From contig JAQWMX010000008.1 of the NCBI GenBank assembly GCA_029246545.1, positions 62,001 through 126,000 on the forward strand: a DNA stretch of 64,000 nucleotides. The letters are read 5' to 3'. Numbering within the stretch: position 1 is the stretch's first letter; every line of letters begins with the position of its first letter. This stretch comes from Gammaproteobacteria bacterium (lineage in GTDB: Bacteria > Pseudomonadota > Gammaproteobacteria > Pseudomonadales > Pseudohongiellaceae). The position numbers were made by a program, and so were the translations under genes. Of the stretch, positions 54,985-63,692 are shown piece after piece. The notes under the pieces are model-generated. The model was given only the letters and a program-made list of their open reading frames with translations. It was not told the origin of the DNA and did no database searches.

Positions 54985-56145
54985 ATGATGAAAATTTTTA
55001 TCTTTTTCCTTTTTATTGCTGGTTTAACCGGAAAGGCCCTGGCAGCAGATGAAGCTGATATACAAAATACTAAAATGGCTGACTTGGGTGCGGCATTGTT
55101 TTTTGATGTGAATCTATCTAATGACCGTACTCAAAGTTGCGCAACTTGTCATGACCCTGCACGAGCATTTATAGATTGGCGCGATAATGGTGTAGCTGCA
55201 GCCGCATCTCTTGGTGGTGATTTAATTTCTTTAGGTGATAGGAATGCGCCGACTCTTTCTTATGCAGCACTGACACCTGACTTCCATATCAATGAAGAAG
55301 GTGAATACGAGGGCGGTTTATTTGTCGATGGGCGTGAACTGAATTTAGCAGACCAAGCAGGTGGACCTCCTTTAAATCCGATTGAAATGGCCTTTCCTAA
55401 TAAAGCTACAGTTATCCAACGCTTATTAGAAAGCCAAATATACGTAACAGCTTTTAAAGAACTTTTTGGTGAAATCATTTTTGACAACATTGATCTTGCT
55501 TATCAAGCTATGACAGAAAGTATCGCCGCTTATGAACAGGCTGATTTTTTCTCACCTTTTGATTCTAAATATGATCGTTATTTGCGTGATGAATACGAAT
55601 TAACGCGTGATGAAGAATTAGGAATGGTTTTATTTTTTTCTGAACAATTTACTAACTGCAACCAATGTCATCAACTAAACAATTTACCAGGCTCTACAAG
55701 AGAAACTTTCACCAGTTACACTTACGATAATATTGGCGTACCAATCAATAGAAAATTACGTGAGGCTAATGGCATAGGAATTCAATATATCGATCAAGGC
55801 CTGTTAGAAAACCCGCTGGTCAATAATTTAACTGACGCTGGAAAATTTAAAGTGCCAACATTGAGAAATATCGCTATCACTGCACCTTATATGCATAATG
55901 GTGTGTTTCAAGAATTAAAAACAGTGATTCGGTTTTACGATAAATATAATACCAGGAGCAGCTCCGCACAGATAAATCCAGAAACAGGAGAGATTTGGGG
56001 TGAGCCAGAAGTTGCTGAAAATATATCCATAACAGAACTTGAATCAGCCCCAGCACTTGATGAAAGAAGAATGGATGCATTAATTGCTTTTTTATACACA
56101 CTAACAGATAGTCGTTACGAAGCCCTTCTTGAAATTGAAAATTAA
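54985..56145 (+). CDS. MauG/CcpA-family di-heme cytochrome c peroxidase-like protein
   Basis: 386 residues, signal peptide with cleavage near KALAADEAD. Two heme motifs: CATCHD (Cys52, Cys55, His56) and CNQCHQ near residue 223. Other family segments are DNGVAAAASLGGDLISLGDRNAPTLSYAAL (quoted in part), DGRELNLADQAGGPPLNPIEMA, and KVPTLRNIAITAPYMHNGVF. ATG 54985 directly follows the DUF1513 stop, so it belongs to the same operon. It could be a peroxidase, or like MauG a protein oxidant; a role in oxidising ferrous iron for uptake is a hypothesis that fits the company it keeps. Confidence 0.85.
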   Translation: MMKIFIFFLFIAGLTGKALAADEADIQNTKMADLGAALFFDVNLSNDRTQSCATCHDPARAFIDWRDNGVAAAASLGGDLISLGDRNAPTLSYAALTPDFHINEEGEYEGGLFVDGRELNLADQAGGPPLNPIEMAFPNKATVIQRLLESQIYVTAFKELFGEIIFDNIDLAYQAMTESIAAYEQADFFSPFDSKYDRYLRDEYELTRDEELGMVLFFSEQFTNCNQCHQLNNLPGSTRETFTSYTYDNIGVPINRKLREANGIGIQYIDQGLLENPLVNNLTDAGKFKVPTLRNIAITAPYMHNGVFQELKTVIRFYDKYNTRSSSAQINPETGEIWGEPEVAENISITELESAPALDERRMDALIAFLYTLTDSRYEALLEIEN

Positions 56146-56175
56146 TTTATACGAGAAAAATAGTAAAATAATCTG

Positions 56176-58035
56176 ATGAAATTTGTTGATACAGAAATAA
56201 GTAAACGCTTACATGATCATGCCAATGGAATCATGGGTAGGTACTGCACCTTAGTTGGCATTAGTGAAGAAGCAGTTCAGTCTACTCGTGCTTTTTTTGA
56301 TATTTATAATCTTGAAGGGAATCGCTTAAGTGGTAGCAGTAATGGCGACCATGTTCTAAAAAATATATTTAAAGGTGAAACTAGCAAAATTTTCACTAAA
56401 GCCGTTGAGTTTCGTCCATTCCAAGATGCTGAACTAATAACCATGATTCAGAGCTTAGTTGCATCGGATATTGCTAATGCAGAATTCAAATATACCTCAA
56501 GAGGTGACCACTTTGCTTTTTCAAAGCCCAGTGATAGTGAAAAAGCAGCCGATAATATTCGTATCGCACATGATAAATATGCGTATTTTTTAAAAATGTT
56601 GGCAACAATTGAAAAAATTATTGAAAGTCATGGTGAATGCTTTCAGCAGTGGAGTGGACTCGTTGATGTTGGGAAAGTAGCTAATAATATTAAGATACTT
56701 GATGAGGTAGTTCAGAATTTAGCCATGGAGCCAGACGGTTCAGACACAATTAAAACATCTGGTTTAACTTTAGATGATTTAGGTATGCAGGTGACACTAG
56801 AACCAAATGTTGCAAAAGAAACGGGTATTAAAAACACTAAAATAAAAACTCACTGCCATTTGCCTGGCAATGCAGCAGCTGAATATATCCAAAGTTGTGG
56901 CTTGCATAAATATGCACAGGAAGCATTAGTGGTCGCACAGTTAATAGAGTATGCAGAGAGTGTAAGAAGTATTGATGCGCCTTTTTATGGCACCTTTCCT
57001 AAAGTACTAGCACCAGATGGCTTAGGTCTTCGTTTATCTTTTCATAAATTCCACCATGCTTACTTGCTACGGGAAGGTCAGGGAGGGATTCCAGGTGTTG
57101 ATGTTTCTGCATCGATGTATAAAGAATTAGGCGGAACAGAAGCCCTAATAAAACATTTGCAAGAGCAAGGACTAGTTACTGAATTAATAAAACGGGAAAA
57201 TGATTTTCGTCGAGGCCGTACTAATAATCTGCGCTGGGCTGAAGCTAAGTCTTTAGTCGAGCTCGAAAATGCTTTAGATGCTTATGCTGATACAAAGGCT
57301 AAAGATAGTGTATTGAGAGTACATATTATTAAACATTTCTTAAACAGTGTAAGTGAAAATTTCGGTGATTTTTCCTTAGGTGAAGTTGACTCAGAAAGTG
57401 GTGAGCCAGTAACAGTAGTTGTTTTACCTTCTCCTAACATGGCGGGAAAATCGACTTCTTTAAAAGCCTTAGGTTTAATTTTACAAGGTGCTTTAATGGG
57501 AAGAACTGTCGCTGCTGAAAGTGCTGAGCTTACAGTTCCAGATCAGGTATATCATAACTTTAATGTTGAAGATGATCTCACTCATCAACGCAGTACGTTC
57601 AAAGCTCAATTAGAAAACATTAAAGACTTTCTTGATAACGCCACGATTGATAGCCTGGGTCTTTTTGATGAATTATTTAATGGCACCAGTTCAGATTATC
57701 AGTTGGCCTTGGCTTGGGCGTTTTTGGAAAAATGTTCGGAGCGCAGTTTGCGAGTGATGATTTCTACGCATAACCGTGATCTAGAATATTATAGTGACCC
57801 AATGGGATACGAGCATATTAAAGGCTCTCATGGTCGTCCAAATGACGCTATTAATCCGAAGGGAGGCCGTAATGCAAAAACTGTTTCGATTGGTCACGAT
57901 CATAAATTCAAGTATGGATCAGAACGCGATAGTGAAGCGCTAGTTATAGCAAGTGAAGTGTTAAGCCCTAAGCATGATGATATTTTGCAAAGAGCCGATG
58001 CTATTTTGACTCACATTCGCTCAGACCGAGATTAA
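56176..58035 (+). CDS. Divergent MutS-like ATPase without mismatch-recognition domain
   Basis: 619 residues. The C-terminal third matches the MutS ATPase: Walker A SPNMAGKSTSLKALG (about 417-431), a VEDDLTHQRSTFKAQLENI helix equivalent to the MutS DD...STF segment, Walker B LGLFDELFNGTSS (about 494-506) and STHNRDLEYYS (H-loop-like). The first 400 residues lack the MutS mismatch-reading domain with its Phe-x-Glu motif and are helical, containing HCHLPGNAAAEYIQSCGLH and FHKFHHAYLLREGQGG. After the ATPase comes a His/Lys/Gly-rich stretch (IKGSHGRPNDAINPKGG). It starts 30 bases after the di-heme gene on the same strand. The role is unknown; DNA-structure sensing is the family's common theme. Confidence 0.7.
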   Translation: MKFVDTEISKRLHDHANGIMGRYCTLVGISEEAVQSTRAFFDIYNLEGNRLSGSSNGDHVLKNIFKGETSKIFTKAVEFRPFQDAELITMIQSLVASDIANAEFKYTSRGDHFAFSKPSDSEKAADNIRIAHDKYAYFLKMLATIEKIIESHGECFQQWSGLVDVGKVANNIKILDEVVQNLAMEPDGSDTIKTSGLTLDDLGMQVTLEPNVAKETGIKNTKIKTHCHLPGNAAAEYIQSCGLHKYAQEALVVAQLIEYAESVRSIDAPFYGTFPKVLAPDGLGLRLSFHKFHHAYLLREGQGGIPGVDVSASMYKELGGTEALIKHLQEQGLVTELIKRENDFRRGRTNNLRWAEAKSLVELENALDAYADTKAKDSVLRVHIIKHFLNSVSENFGDFSLGEVDSESGEPVTVVVLPSPNMAGKSTSLKALGLILQGALMGRTVAAESAELTVPDQVYHNFNVEDDLTHQRSTFKAQLENIKDFLDNATIDSLGLFDELFNGTSSDYQLALAWAFLEKCSERSLRVMISTHNRDLEYYSDPMGYEHIKGSHGRPNDAINPKGGRNAKTVSIGHDHKFKYGSERDSEALVIASEVLSPKHDDILQRADAILTHIRSDRD

Positions 58036-58181
58036 CAGTCTTAAAAATCTAGTTTTTAATTAGTTTTTCACTATTTTTTACTAATCCACCTTCAAAACAG
58101 CTTAGTCGCAATTAGCGAATTTTCCTGAATTCTTGGTTAGAATCAGTGACGGTTTTGCTCACTTAGGCCTTTTCCTAATGG

Positions 58182-60035
58182 CTAATAGGCCCAAGTTTGC
58201 AGTCCAACAAAACCCCAACTTGCCAGAAACAACATCAGTATCAAAAGACCGACTGTCGTATGTAGGGCATGGTGCCAAACCCATATGCCAATTTCATGAC
58301 GTCGGGGAAAGTGCGACAACACTACATAAAGAGACAATACCGCAAGAACTGGATAGATTAGCGATACCAGCCAGTACCCACCAGTCCAGATTGAGACGGA
58401 GGACAAACTATCTAATCCCTGTAGATTCATGGCTAGGAATACCAACAGAGCGAATACAACTGAACCGATAATAGGAATTATTCTGACTAGGGCATGGATT
58501 GCCTGCTTCCTCTGACCTCTGATTTTTTGAAAGCCCCAAACCAGTGTAAAGAGTAAGGAACTGGCTAAGATAATAATGGCATAGACAAGAGCTACCAGGC
58601 GGCCGTAGGCGATCACCGGACTTATTTTCTTGAAGGTACCTGAATCTGCTTGCATTAACTCTTCGTTATCGGGAGAGGTTACAAAGGCATAAGAGGCTAG
58701 AACTTCCGCTTCTCGTTTGAACTGATTATTACCAACGGGGAGTAAATCAGTAGCGGCTCCGAATAAAGGATTGACTTGAAGACCGCCATCTACATATTGG
58801 ACACGACTAAATCCTAGGCGTCCAATGCCAGCCAGTATTTCCATTCGGGGTGAATCTGCTTCATAAAATCCAGTTAATGAAATTAAATCATCTTCAGTTT
58901 GTTCTATTGTTGTTACTGCTTCAGGAGCAGTGAGGTCTCTCGTTATAAAACCAACAATCTCTTCATCAATTCTATTAAAGGCTGCTAGGTTGCCCTGATT
59001 AACCGAGTAAAAATAACCACGTTGGAATTCCGGCAGGTAAGCATAACGAGATATGAATGCGTCAATACCACCGTCATGCCCATGAAACACAAAACCATTT
59101 TTTTGAGTTGTGTAGTTGCTGAGCCCATAACCTACCTGTAAACCCGCTGTAGATGCCAACGTAGAGCTTGATGTTTCCATTCGGGTAAGAGACTGGGGTT
59201 GAATCAATGCAACGCCATCCAGTGTGCCCCTGCCGATGTACATTTTTAATAATTGAGCCATGTCTGAACTGGTGGCATTAAGTGAACCTGAAGACCGCAC
59301 CGGTATATGGATGTAAGGCGAAGCCGAACCGTCAAGGTTAAAGCTCGACGAGACGCCTTCAACATGGAAAAATGAAGCCGTGTTCATGCCCAAGGGTGCA
59401 AATATTTCCCTGTTAACGAAGTTTTCGAAACTCATGCCTGTAACATTTTCTAAAGCTAGAGCGGCTATCGCGGGTCCTATATTGGAATAGGCCATTCGTG
59501 TGCCCGGTCTCCAGCGTACTTCTCTAGAATTGTTGTTAAATTCAATGCCTTCAAGGGTCGTTACATTGGGGTCACTAAACTCAAAATCTCGGAAATGAAT
59601 ATCATCAAAACCTGCGGTGTGCTCTAGAACATGAACGAGTCTGACAGGGTCTGTTTCCTGCCACGCGTTTTCTACCCCCGCCCTTGGTGCTACTTCACTA
59701 ATAAGATCATCAAGGTTCAATTGCCCGCTTTCCACCAGTTTGAGAATTGCTAGAGAGGTAATGGATTTTGATATAGAGCCAACACGAAATTGAGTATCAA
59801 CTGTAACTGGCCTTTCTATTATTTTGTTAGCAAACCCGAGTGCGCCACGCCAGATGGTTTCATCACCATAGACAATTGTTGCAATCATACCCGGCGTTTC
59901 GGTTTCTTCTAGGATGAGATTAATTCTCTGCTCAAGCTCCTCTAAGGAATTGGCTGGCACGAATTCCTCCGCTGCATTTAATAGAACGCATTGTGTCAGG
60001 ATTAAAAACCCTAAATATAATTTTATTGTTCTCAT
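58182..60035 (-). CDS. Class C beta-lactamase-fold serine hydrolase with membrane tail
   Basis: 617 residues. A signal peptide (MRTIKLYLGFLILTQCVLLN) is followed by a penicillin-binding/beta-lactamase class C domain: SISK (Ser87, Lys90), YSN near residue 165, and GHDGGIDAF as the third box. The C-terminal part, residues about 470-617, has four membrane helices (LVALVYAIIILASSLLFTL, IIPIIGSVVFALLVFLAM, WLVSLIYPVLAVLSLYVVL and LLILMLFLASWGFVGLQ). These proteins are usually esterases or peptidases of unknown substrate rather than antibiotic-resistance enzymes. It converges with the MutS-like gene. Confidence 0.85.
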   Translation of the reverse strand: MRTIKLYLGFLILTQCVLLNAAEEFVPANSLEELEQRINLILEETETPGMIATIVYGDETIWRGALGFANKIIERPVTVDTQFRVGSISKSITSLAILKLVESGQLNLDDLISEVAPRAGVENAWQETDPVRLVHVLEHTAGFDDIHFRDFEFSDPNVTTLEGIEFNNNSREVRWRPGTRMAYSNIGPAIAALALENVTGMSFENFVNREIFAPLGMNTASFFHVEGVSSSFNLDGSASPYIHIPVRSSGSLNATSSDMAQLLKMYIGRGTLDGVALIQPQSLTRMETSSSTLASTAGLQVGYGLSNYTTQKNGFVFHGHDGGIDAFISRYAYLPEFQRGYFYSVNQGNLAAFNRIDEEIVGFITRDLTAPEAVTTIEQTEDDLISLTGFYEADSPRMEILAGIGRLGFSRVQYVDGGLQVNPLFGAATDLLPVGNNQFKREAEVLASYAFVTSPDNEELMQADSGTFKKISPVIAYGRLVALVYAIIILASSLLFTLVWGFQKIRGQRKQAIHALVRIIPIIGSVVFALLVFLAMNLQGLDSLSSVSIWTGGYWLVSLIYPVLAVLSLYVVLSHFPRRHEIGIWVWHHALHTTVGLLILMLFLASWGFVGLQTWAY

Positions 60036-60122
60036 AAGTTTAAGCGCCCAATGAAAAGTGGTTGTAAAGAGTAATTCTTATCCCTACACAAGTCCATTAT
60101 ATTGCTAATGGTTGAACCTGGT

Positions 60123-60240
60123 CGAAAGTAGACACTAGCGAGAGCATTCAGGGAAAGGAAATTTTCTTGCAGAATTCTTACTATTAAATTAGGTTTTTAT
60201 TCATAAAAGCTAAGTTCTATCGATGGCGACTGGTAATTGT
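60123..60240. repeat. Direct repeat, copy A (right of serine hydrolase gene)
   Basis: About 118 bases that match copy B at 61291-61418 over most of their length, with shared blocks such as CGAAAGTAGACACTAGCGAGAGC against CCAAAGTGGATATTAGTGAGAG (shown in part) and TATTAAATTAGGTTT against TATTAAATTAAGTTT. The copies look about 70 percent alike. The end of copy B is the last codons of the dsbD-like gene, so copy A carries a decayed version of that gene end (PVAIDRT-stop against IAAINRI-stop). Confidence 0.75.
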
Positions 60241-60280
60241 TATGTAAACCCTTATTAGTAGCAGGATTATTATAAATCGA

Positions 60281-61066
60281 TTATGTTTCTGCGATTACAA
60301 ACACTGCATTTCTTATTAAGTCTGGAGGAATTTGATATTTTATTTTTGCATGCAGTTCTGGAAGTTTTGACCAGTGCAGACCTTGATTAAAATGATGAGC
60401 AGTATGATAACCAAGATTGCCAGTCAAAATGTTGAAGAGGCGGTTAATATTATTATATGACGCCAGAAACTGATCACCAGTCTCCAGACCAGAGTGATGA
60501 TCGTAGGTTACCCAGGCAGTAAAAAAGAGACTGATAATCATCGGCAGTATAAATAAAATCATGGCCGGCACAAAATTAAACCAAGACAAAAGGATAAGGC
60601 CTGATAAGGTAAGTAGTGAATAAAGCACAAAGTCATATTGAACCCGAGCAAATTTTCTGCCTACCTGAAAGCCCCTGAAATAAGCTGTGAATGCAATCGA
60701 CAAGGTATATTCGAATTCATTCATTGCTTTACCATTCTTACGCTGCCAGGCACTTTCATCACTGCTTTGATCCAGAAAATTTCTGTGGTGTCCCAACACA
60801 TGATGCAATACCCATAGGTTTGTGGTGGCACCAGTATGCAATGCGTAAAAAAATTCCAGTAAGCGATTTAATGGTTTCCAAAAGAATGTAGGCGTATGTT
60901 GATGATGGTGGTTCCATGCACAAATAATGCCCTTTGGGATAATCATCACTAACAAATAGATTAGTAATAACCAGATATTATCGACCATGAAATACATGGT
61001 GAAGTCGAGGGTGCTTAACAGAAGGACAAGAAAGACTGGGAAACGATCAGCTGAAAATCTAAACAT
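60281..61066 (-). CDS. Membrane fatty acid desaturase
   Basis: 261 residues with the three histidine clusters of membrane-bound di-iron desaturases: HHHQH at 53-57, HHVLGHH at 88-94 and HTAHH near 224. Four or five hydrophobic helices alternate with these (LLLSTLDFTMYFM, IWLLLIYLLVMII, LLTLSGLILLSWF). The chain is compact compared with acyl-CoA or acyl-lipid desaturases (300-380 residues), closer to short desaturase/hydroxylase-like proteins. Start MFRFSADRFPVF is the first Met of the frame; no signal is needed. The gene is an isolated unit between two direct repeats, so it may have arrived separately from its neighbours. Confidence 0.82.
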   Translation of the reverse strand: MFRFSADRFPVFLVLLLSTLDFTMYFMVDNIWLLLIYLLVMIIPKGIICAWNHHHQHTPTFFWKPLNRLLEFFYALHTGATTNLWVLHHVLGHHRNFLDQSSDESAWQRKNGKAMNEFEYTLSIAFTAYFRGFQVGRKFARVQYDFVLYSLLTLSGLILLSWFNFVPAMILFILPMIISLFFTAWVTYDHHSGLETGDQFLASYNNINRLFNILTGNLGYHTAHHFNQGLHWSKLPELHAKIKYQIPPDLIRNAVFVIAET

Positions 61067-61290
61067 ATAAAATATTAGCTTAGAAAGCCCCTGATTTAGT
61101 GATGATTGTATTTATGGAGATTATGAAATTTTTCAAGGTATTTGGGATTATAGTGGAAAGATTAGTATTCTCAAGTGAACAACACAAGATATGTTCTATC
61201 TCTGTAATCAATACCTTTCTGGCATCCCCAAAAATCAATTAGAAGTTAATTGAATAAAGTAATGTGTGGATTGAAACGTCCTCTAACGAC

Positions 61291-61418
61291 CCAAAGTGGA
61301 TATTAGTGAGAGTGTTCAAGTAAGGCTATCTATAGGAAGTATTCTTTCAGAATACCTGTTATTAAATTAAGTTTCTAATCATGAACGCTAAATTCTATTG
61401 ATTGCGGCAATGATGATA
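61291..61418. repeat. Direct repeat, copy B (overlaps the end of the dsbD-like gene)
   Basis: Partner of copy A at 60123-60240, about 1.17 kb away in the same orientation, with the desaturase gene between. It covers the last codons of the dsbD-like gene (stop at 61388-61390) and about 100 bases downstream. The 220 bases between desaturase start and copy B (61067-61290) hold no convincing gene. Confidence 0.75.
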
Positions 61419-63520
61419 TTTGTCGTCAATATTTGCGGTAGAACTTCTGCTGGTTCTGATGAGTCTGCAGGGAACATCAAATATAAAGGTACACCGCTAG
61501 TTTCATAGCGTCTTAATACTTCAGTAATTTCTGGATCATTATTGGTCCAGTCACCTTTAAGGTAGGTTACGTTTTTATCTGCTAAGGCTGTTGTGAACTC
61601 TTCTGAATTAAGTGCAACTTTTTCATTAACCAAACAAGTAATACACCAACTTGCCGTCATGTTAACGAAGACTGGCTGACCACTAGATCTTAATTCTGCT
61701 AGACGCGCATCACTATAAGCCTCATAACCTGCATCTTCACTTATTACTTGATTAATAGACTGAGTTTCAAGTAAAGGTGACCGAACTACACCGATGGTTG
61801 TAACTAAGCATAATAAAATAATGAAGGCATTTGCATAACGCCAGAATGGAGTTTGTATGCCAAGACGACGTTGATATAGCCAGGCCGCCATAGCTAATAG
61901 AACACAGGTGGCAATAACTAGAGCCATGCCGTCTGTGCCAGTTTGGTTGCCTAGCACCCACAACAACCAAACAACTGTCGCATAAAGTGGGAAGGCCAGA
62001 ACCTGTTTAAAGGTCAGCATCCATTTACCAGGATGAGGGAGCAGACTAGAAAGTGTTGGGTTAAATGAAATTAGTACAAAGGGTAGAGCCATGCCTAAAC
62101 CCAAAGCAAAAAACACTGCCAAGGCGACTATAGCTGTTTGTGTGAAAGCAAAGCCTAAGGCTGCTCCCATAAATGGTGCAGTACAGGGACTAGCAACAAC
62201 ACTGGCCAGGATGCCGGTAAAAAATGAACCTGAGTAACCGTCTTTGTCTTGCAACTCAGTGCTAACGCCCATAATGCTAGTGCCGAATTCTACGACACCA
62301 GACATTGAAAGCCCCAGCACAAAAAACAAAAATATCAACAAGCTGATGAACCATGGCGATTGCAAATGGAAGCCCCAACCAATAAGCGTACCACCAGCCT
62401 GTAAAGCAAGCAAAACAGAAGCAAGTATTAGAAACGCTGCAATAACACCCGCCGTGTAGGCTAAACCATGCAAGCGTTTTTCATGTTGAGTTGAATTACT
62501 ACTCGAAGCCAGGCTTAGTACTTTTAGAGACAGAACTGGAAACACACAAGGCATGAGATTAAGAATCAAGCCGCCTAACAAGGCGAAGGTAAACACTAGC
62601 AAAAGGCTCATATCAGAAGCAGAAGTACTGCCTAAAGTATCCGCATTAGCAGCTAAAAGCCCCAGGTCTGAAGCATTAATGCCATCTGGTGCAGCCGCAA
62701 TTTCATAAGAGATTAACTGGCCTTCATCATCAGTGACCAGTAACAACCCAGTAATTTCTTCAGGTGCTTCGCTGAGGCGAGGGTGATGGCCTTGAGTCAG
62801 TTGCAAACTGGAAAGTTGATAAGTAACTTCTTGGGGAGAAATGTAATCAAATACTCTGTGTTCACCGGGTATAAATCTTATTGCGCTAGCGTTTTCAAAA
62901 ATGGCTTCGGTTGCTTGAATTAGTATATTCAAATTGCCGTCAGCTATAGAAAAAGTGGTACCAAAACTGACGTCACTGGTTGGTATAGCTGCTCTAGTGA
63001 GTGCAAAGCCATCAATCCATTGTTCGTTTTGTGTGATTTGTGATTCTTCTAAGATAGGCAATGACAGAGAAACAACTGCGCCACCTGGGATGCATATATA
63101 TTCACATTCTAACCATTGCGCATTGCCACTAATGTCTAGGTTCTCTTCTTGAAATGATGCAGGAATATTCAGAGAAACTTGTAAATAAATCTCGTCTTCA
63201 TATCCAAAGTCGACTAGGTCGGCAGGTAGCTCTAACCGTTTAGGTGTGGGCCAAACGATTTCACCAGCTGTTACCCCGTCTGGTAAGGTCCAGTTAATTT
63301 CAGTGGCACGGCCTGCATCACCAGGATTTTTCCAATAGGTATGCCAGTTCTCCATATGATCTAGGCGTAGAGCTATCCAAGTATCTTGACCTGGAGTAAC
63401 ACCCGTCATTTCGGCGACTAGTTCAGCATCGACATGCTCACCAATAACCACTTGCGCTTGAGCAGAAAAGCTCAACAGAAGCAGTACCGAGATTAGGAAT
63501 TGAAAGAAAGTTGTTTTCAT
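61388..63520 (-). CDS. DsbD/ScsB-like thiol:disulfide interchange protein
   Basis: Transmembrane electron carrier that passes reducing power from cytoplasm to periplasm. The 710 residues have a signal peptide (to FSAQAQ), an N-terminal DsbD-alpha-like domain with a cysteine pair in WLECEYICIPGG, a central block of eight helices (about 305-590) with the redox cysteines MPCVFPVLSLKVLSL and ASPCTAPFMGAALG, and a thioredoxin-like C-terminal domain with SWCITC. All three cysteine pairs of a DsbD are thus present. The larger N-terminal domain (about 290 residues) indicates the ScsB branch. It is followed downstream by the direct-repeat/desaturase segment. Confidence 0.87.
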   Translation of the reverse strand: MKTTFFQFLISVLLLLSFSAQAQVVIGEHVDAELVAEMTGVTPGQDTWIALRLDHMENWHTYWKNPGDAGRATEINWTLPDGVTAGEIVWPTPKRLELPADLVDFGYEDEIYLQVSLNIPASFQEENLDISGNAQWLECEYICIPGGAVVSLSLPILEESQITQNEQWIDGFALTRAAIPTSDVSFGTTFSIADGNLNILIQATEAIFENASAIRFIPGEHRVFDYISPQEVTYQLSSLQLTQGHHPRLSEAPEEITGLLLVTDDEGQLISYEIAAAPDGINASDLGLLAANADTLGSTSASDMSLLLVFTFALLGGLILNLMPCVFPVLSLKVLSLASSSNSTQHEKRLHGLAYTAGVIAAFLILASVLLALQAGGTLIGWGFHLQSPWFISLLIFLFFVLGLSMSGVVEFGTSIMGVSTELQDKDGYSGSFFTGILASVVASPCTAPFMGAALGFAFTQTAIVALAVFFALGLGMALPFVLISFNPTLSSLLPHPGKWMLTFKQVLAFPLYATVVWLLWVLGNQTGTDGMALVIATCVLLAMAAWLYQRRLGIQTPFWRYANAFIILLCLVTTIGVVRSPLLETQSINQVISEDAGYEAYSDARLAELRSSGQPVFVNMTASWCITCLVNEKVALNSEEFTTALADKNVTYLKGDWTNNDPEITEVLRRYETSGVPLYLMFPADSSEPAEVLPQILTTNIIIAAINRI

Positions 63521-63692
63521 TGGATCTTAAAGACTCATAAGGTAGAGAGATGTTACAGATAATGCTGAGATAGTACTGATTTTTACGGACTTTTTCAGCT
63601 TTTGCGTCATATTAATTAGGGAAAGAATAAGTATTTATTAAGTATCTATTAGGTATTGATAGAGAGAAAGGAGGATCTTATTTTGAACTTAT

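Noticed and set aside
58133-58471. Rightward 112-codon ORF over the 3' end of the serine hydrolase gene
   Set aside because: It is antisense to the membrane tail of a well-supported protein, and the residue composition looks random.
61114-61242. 42-codon rightward ORF between desaturase and dsbD-like genes
   Set aside because: No ribosome site, no membrane or repeat pattern, and it lies in non-conserved-looking AT-rich DNA.
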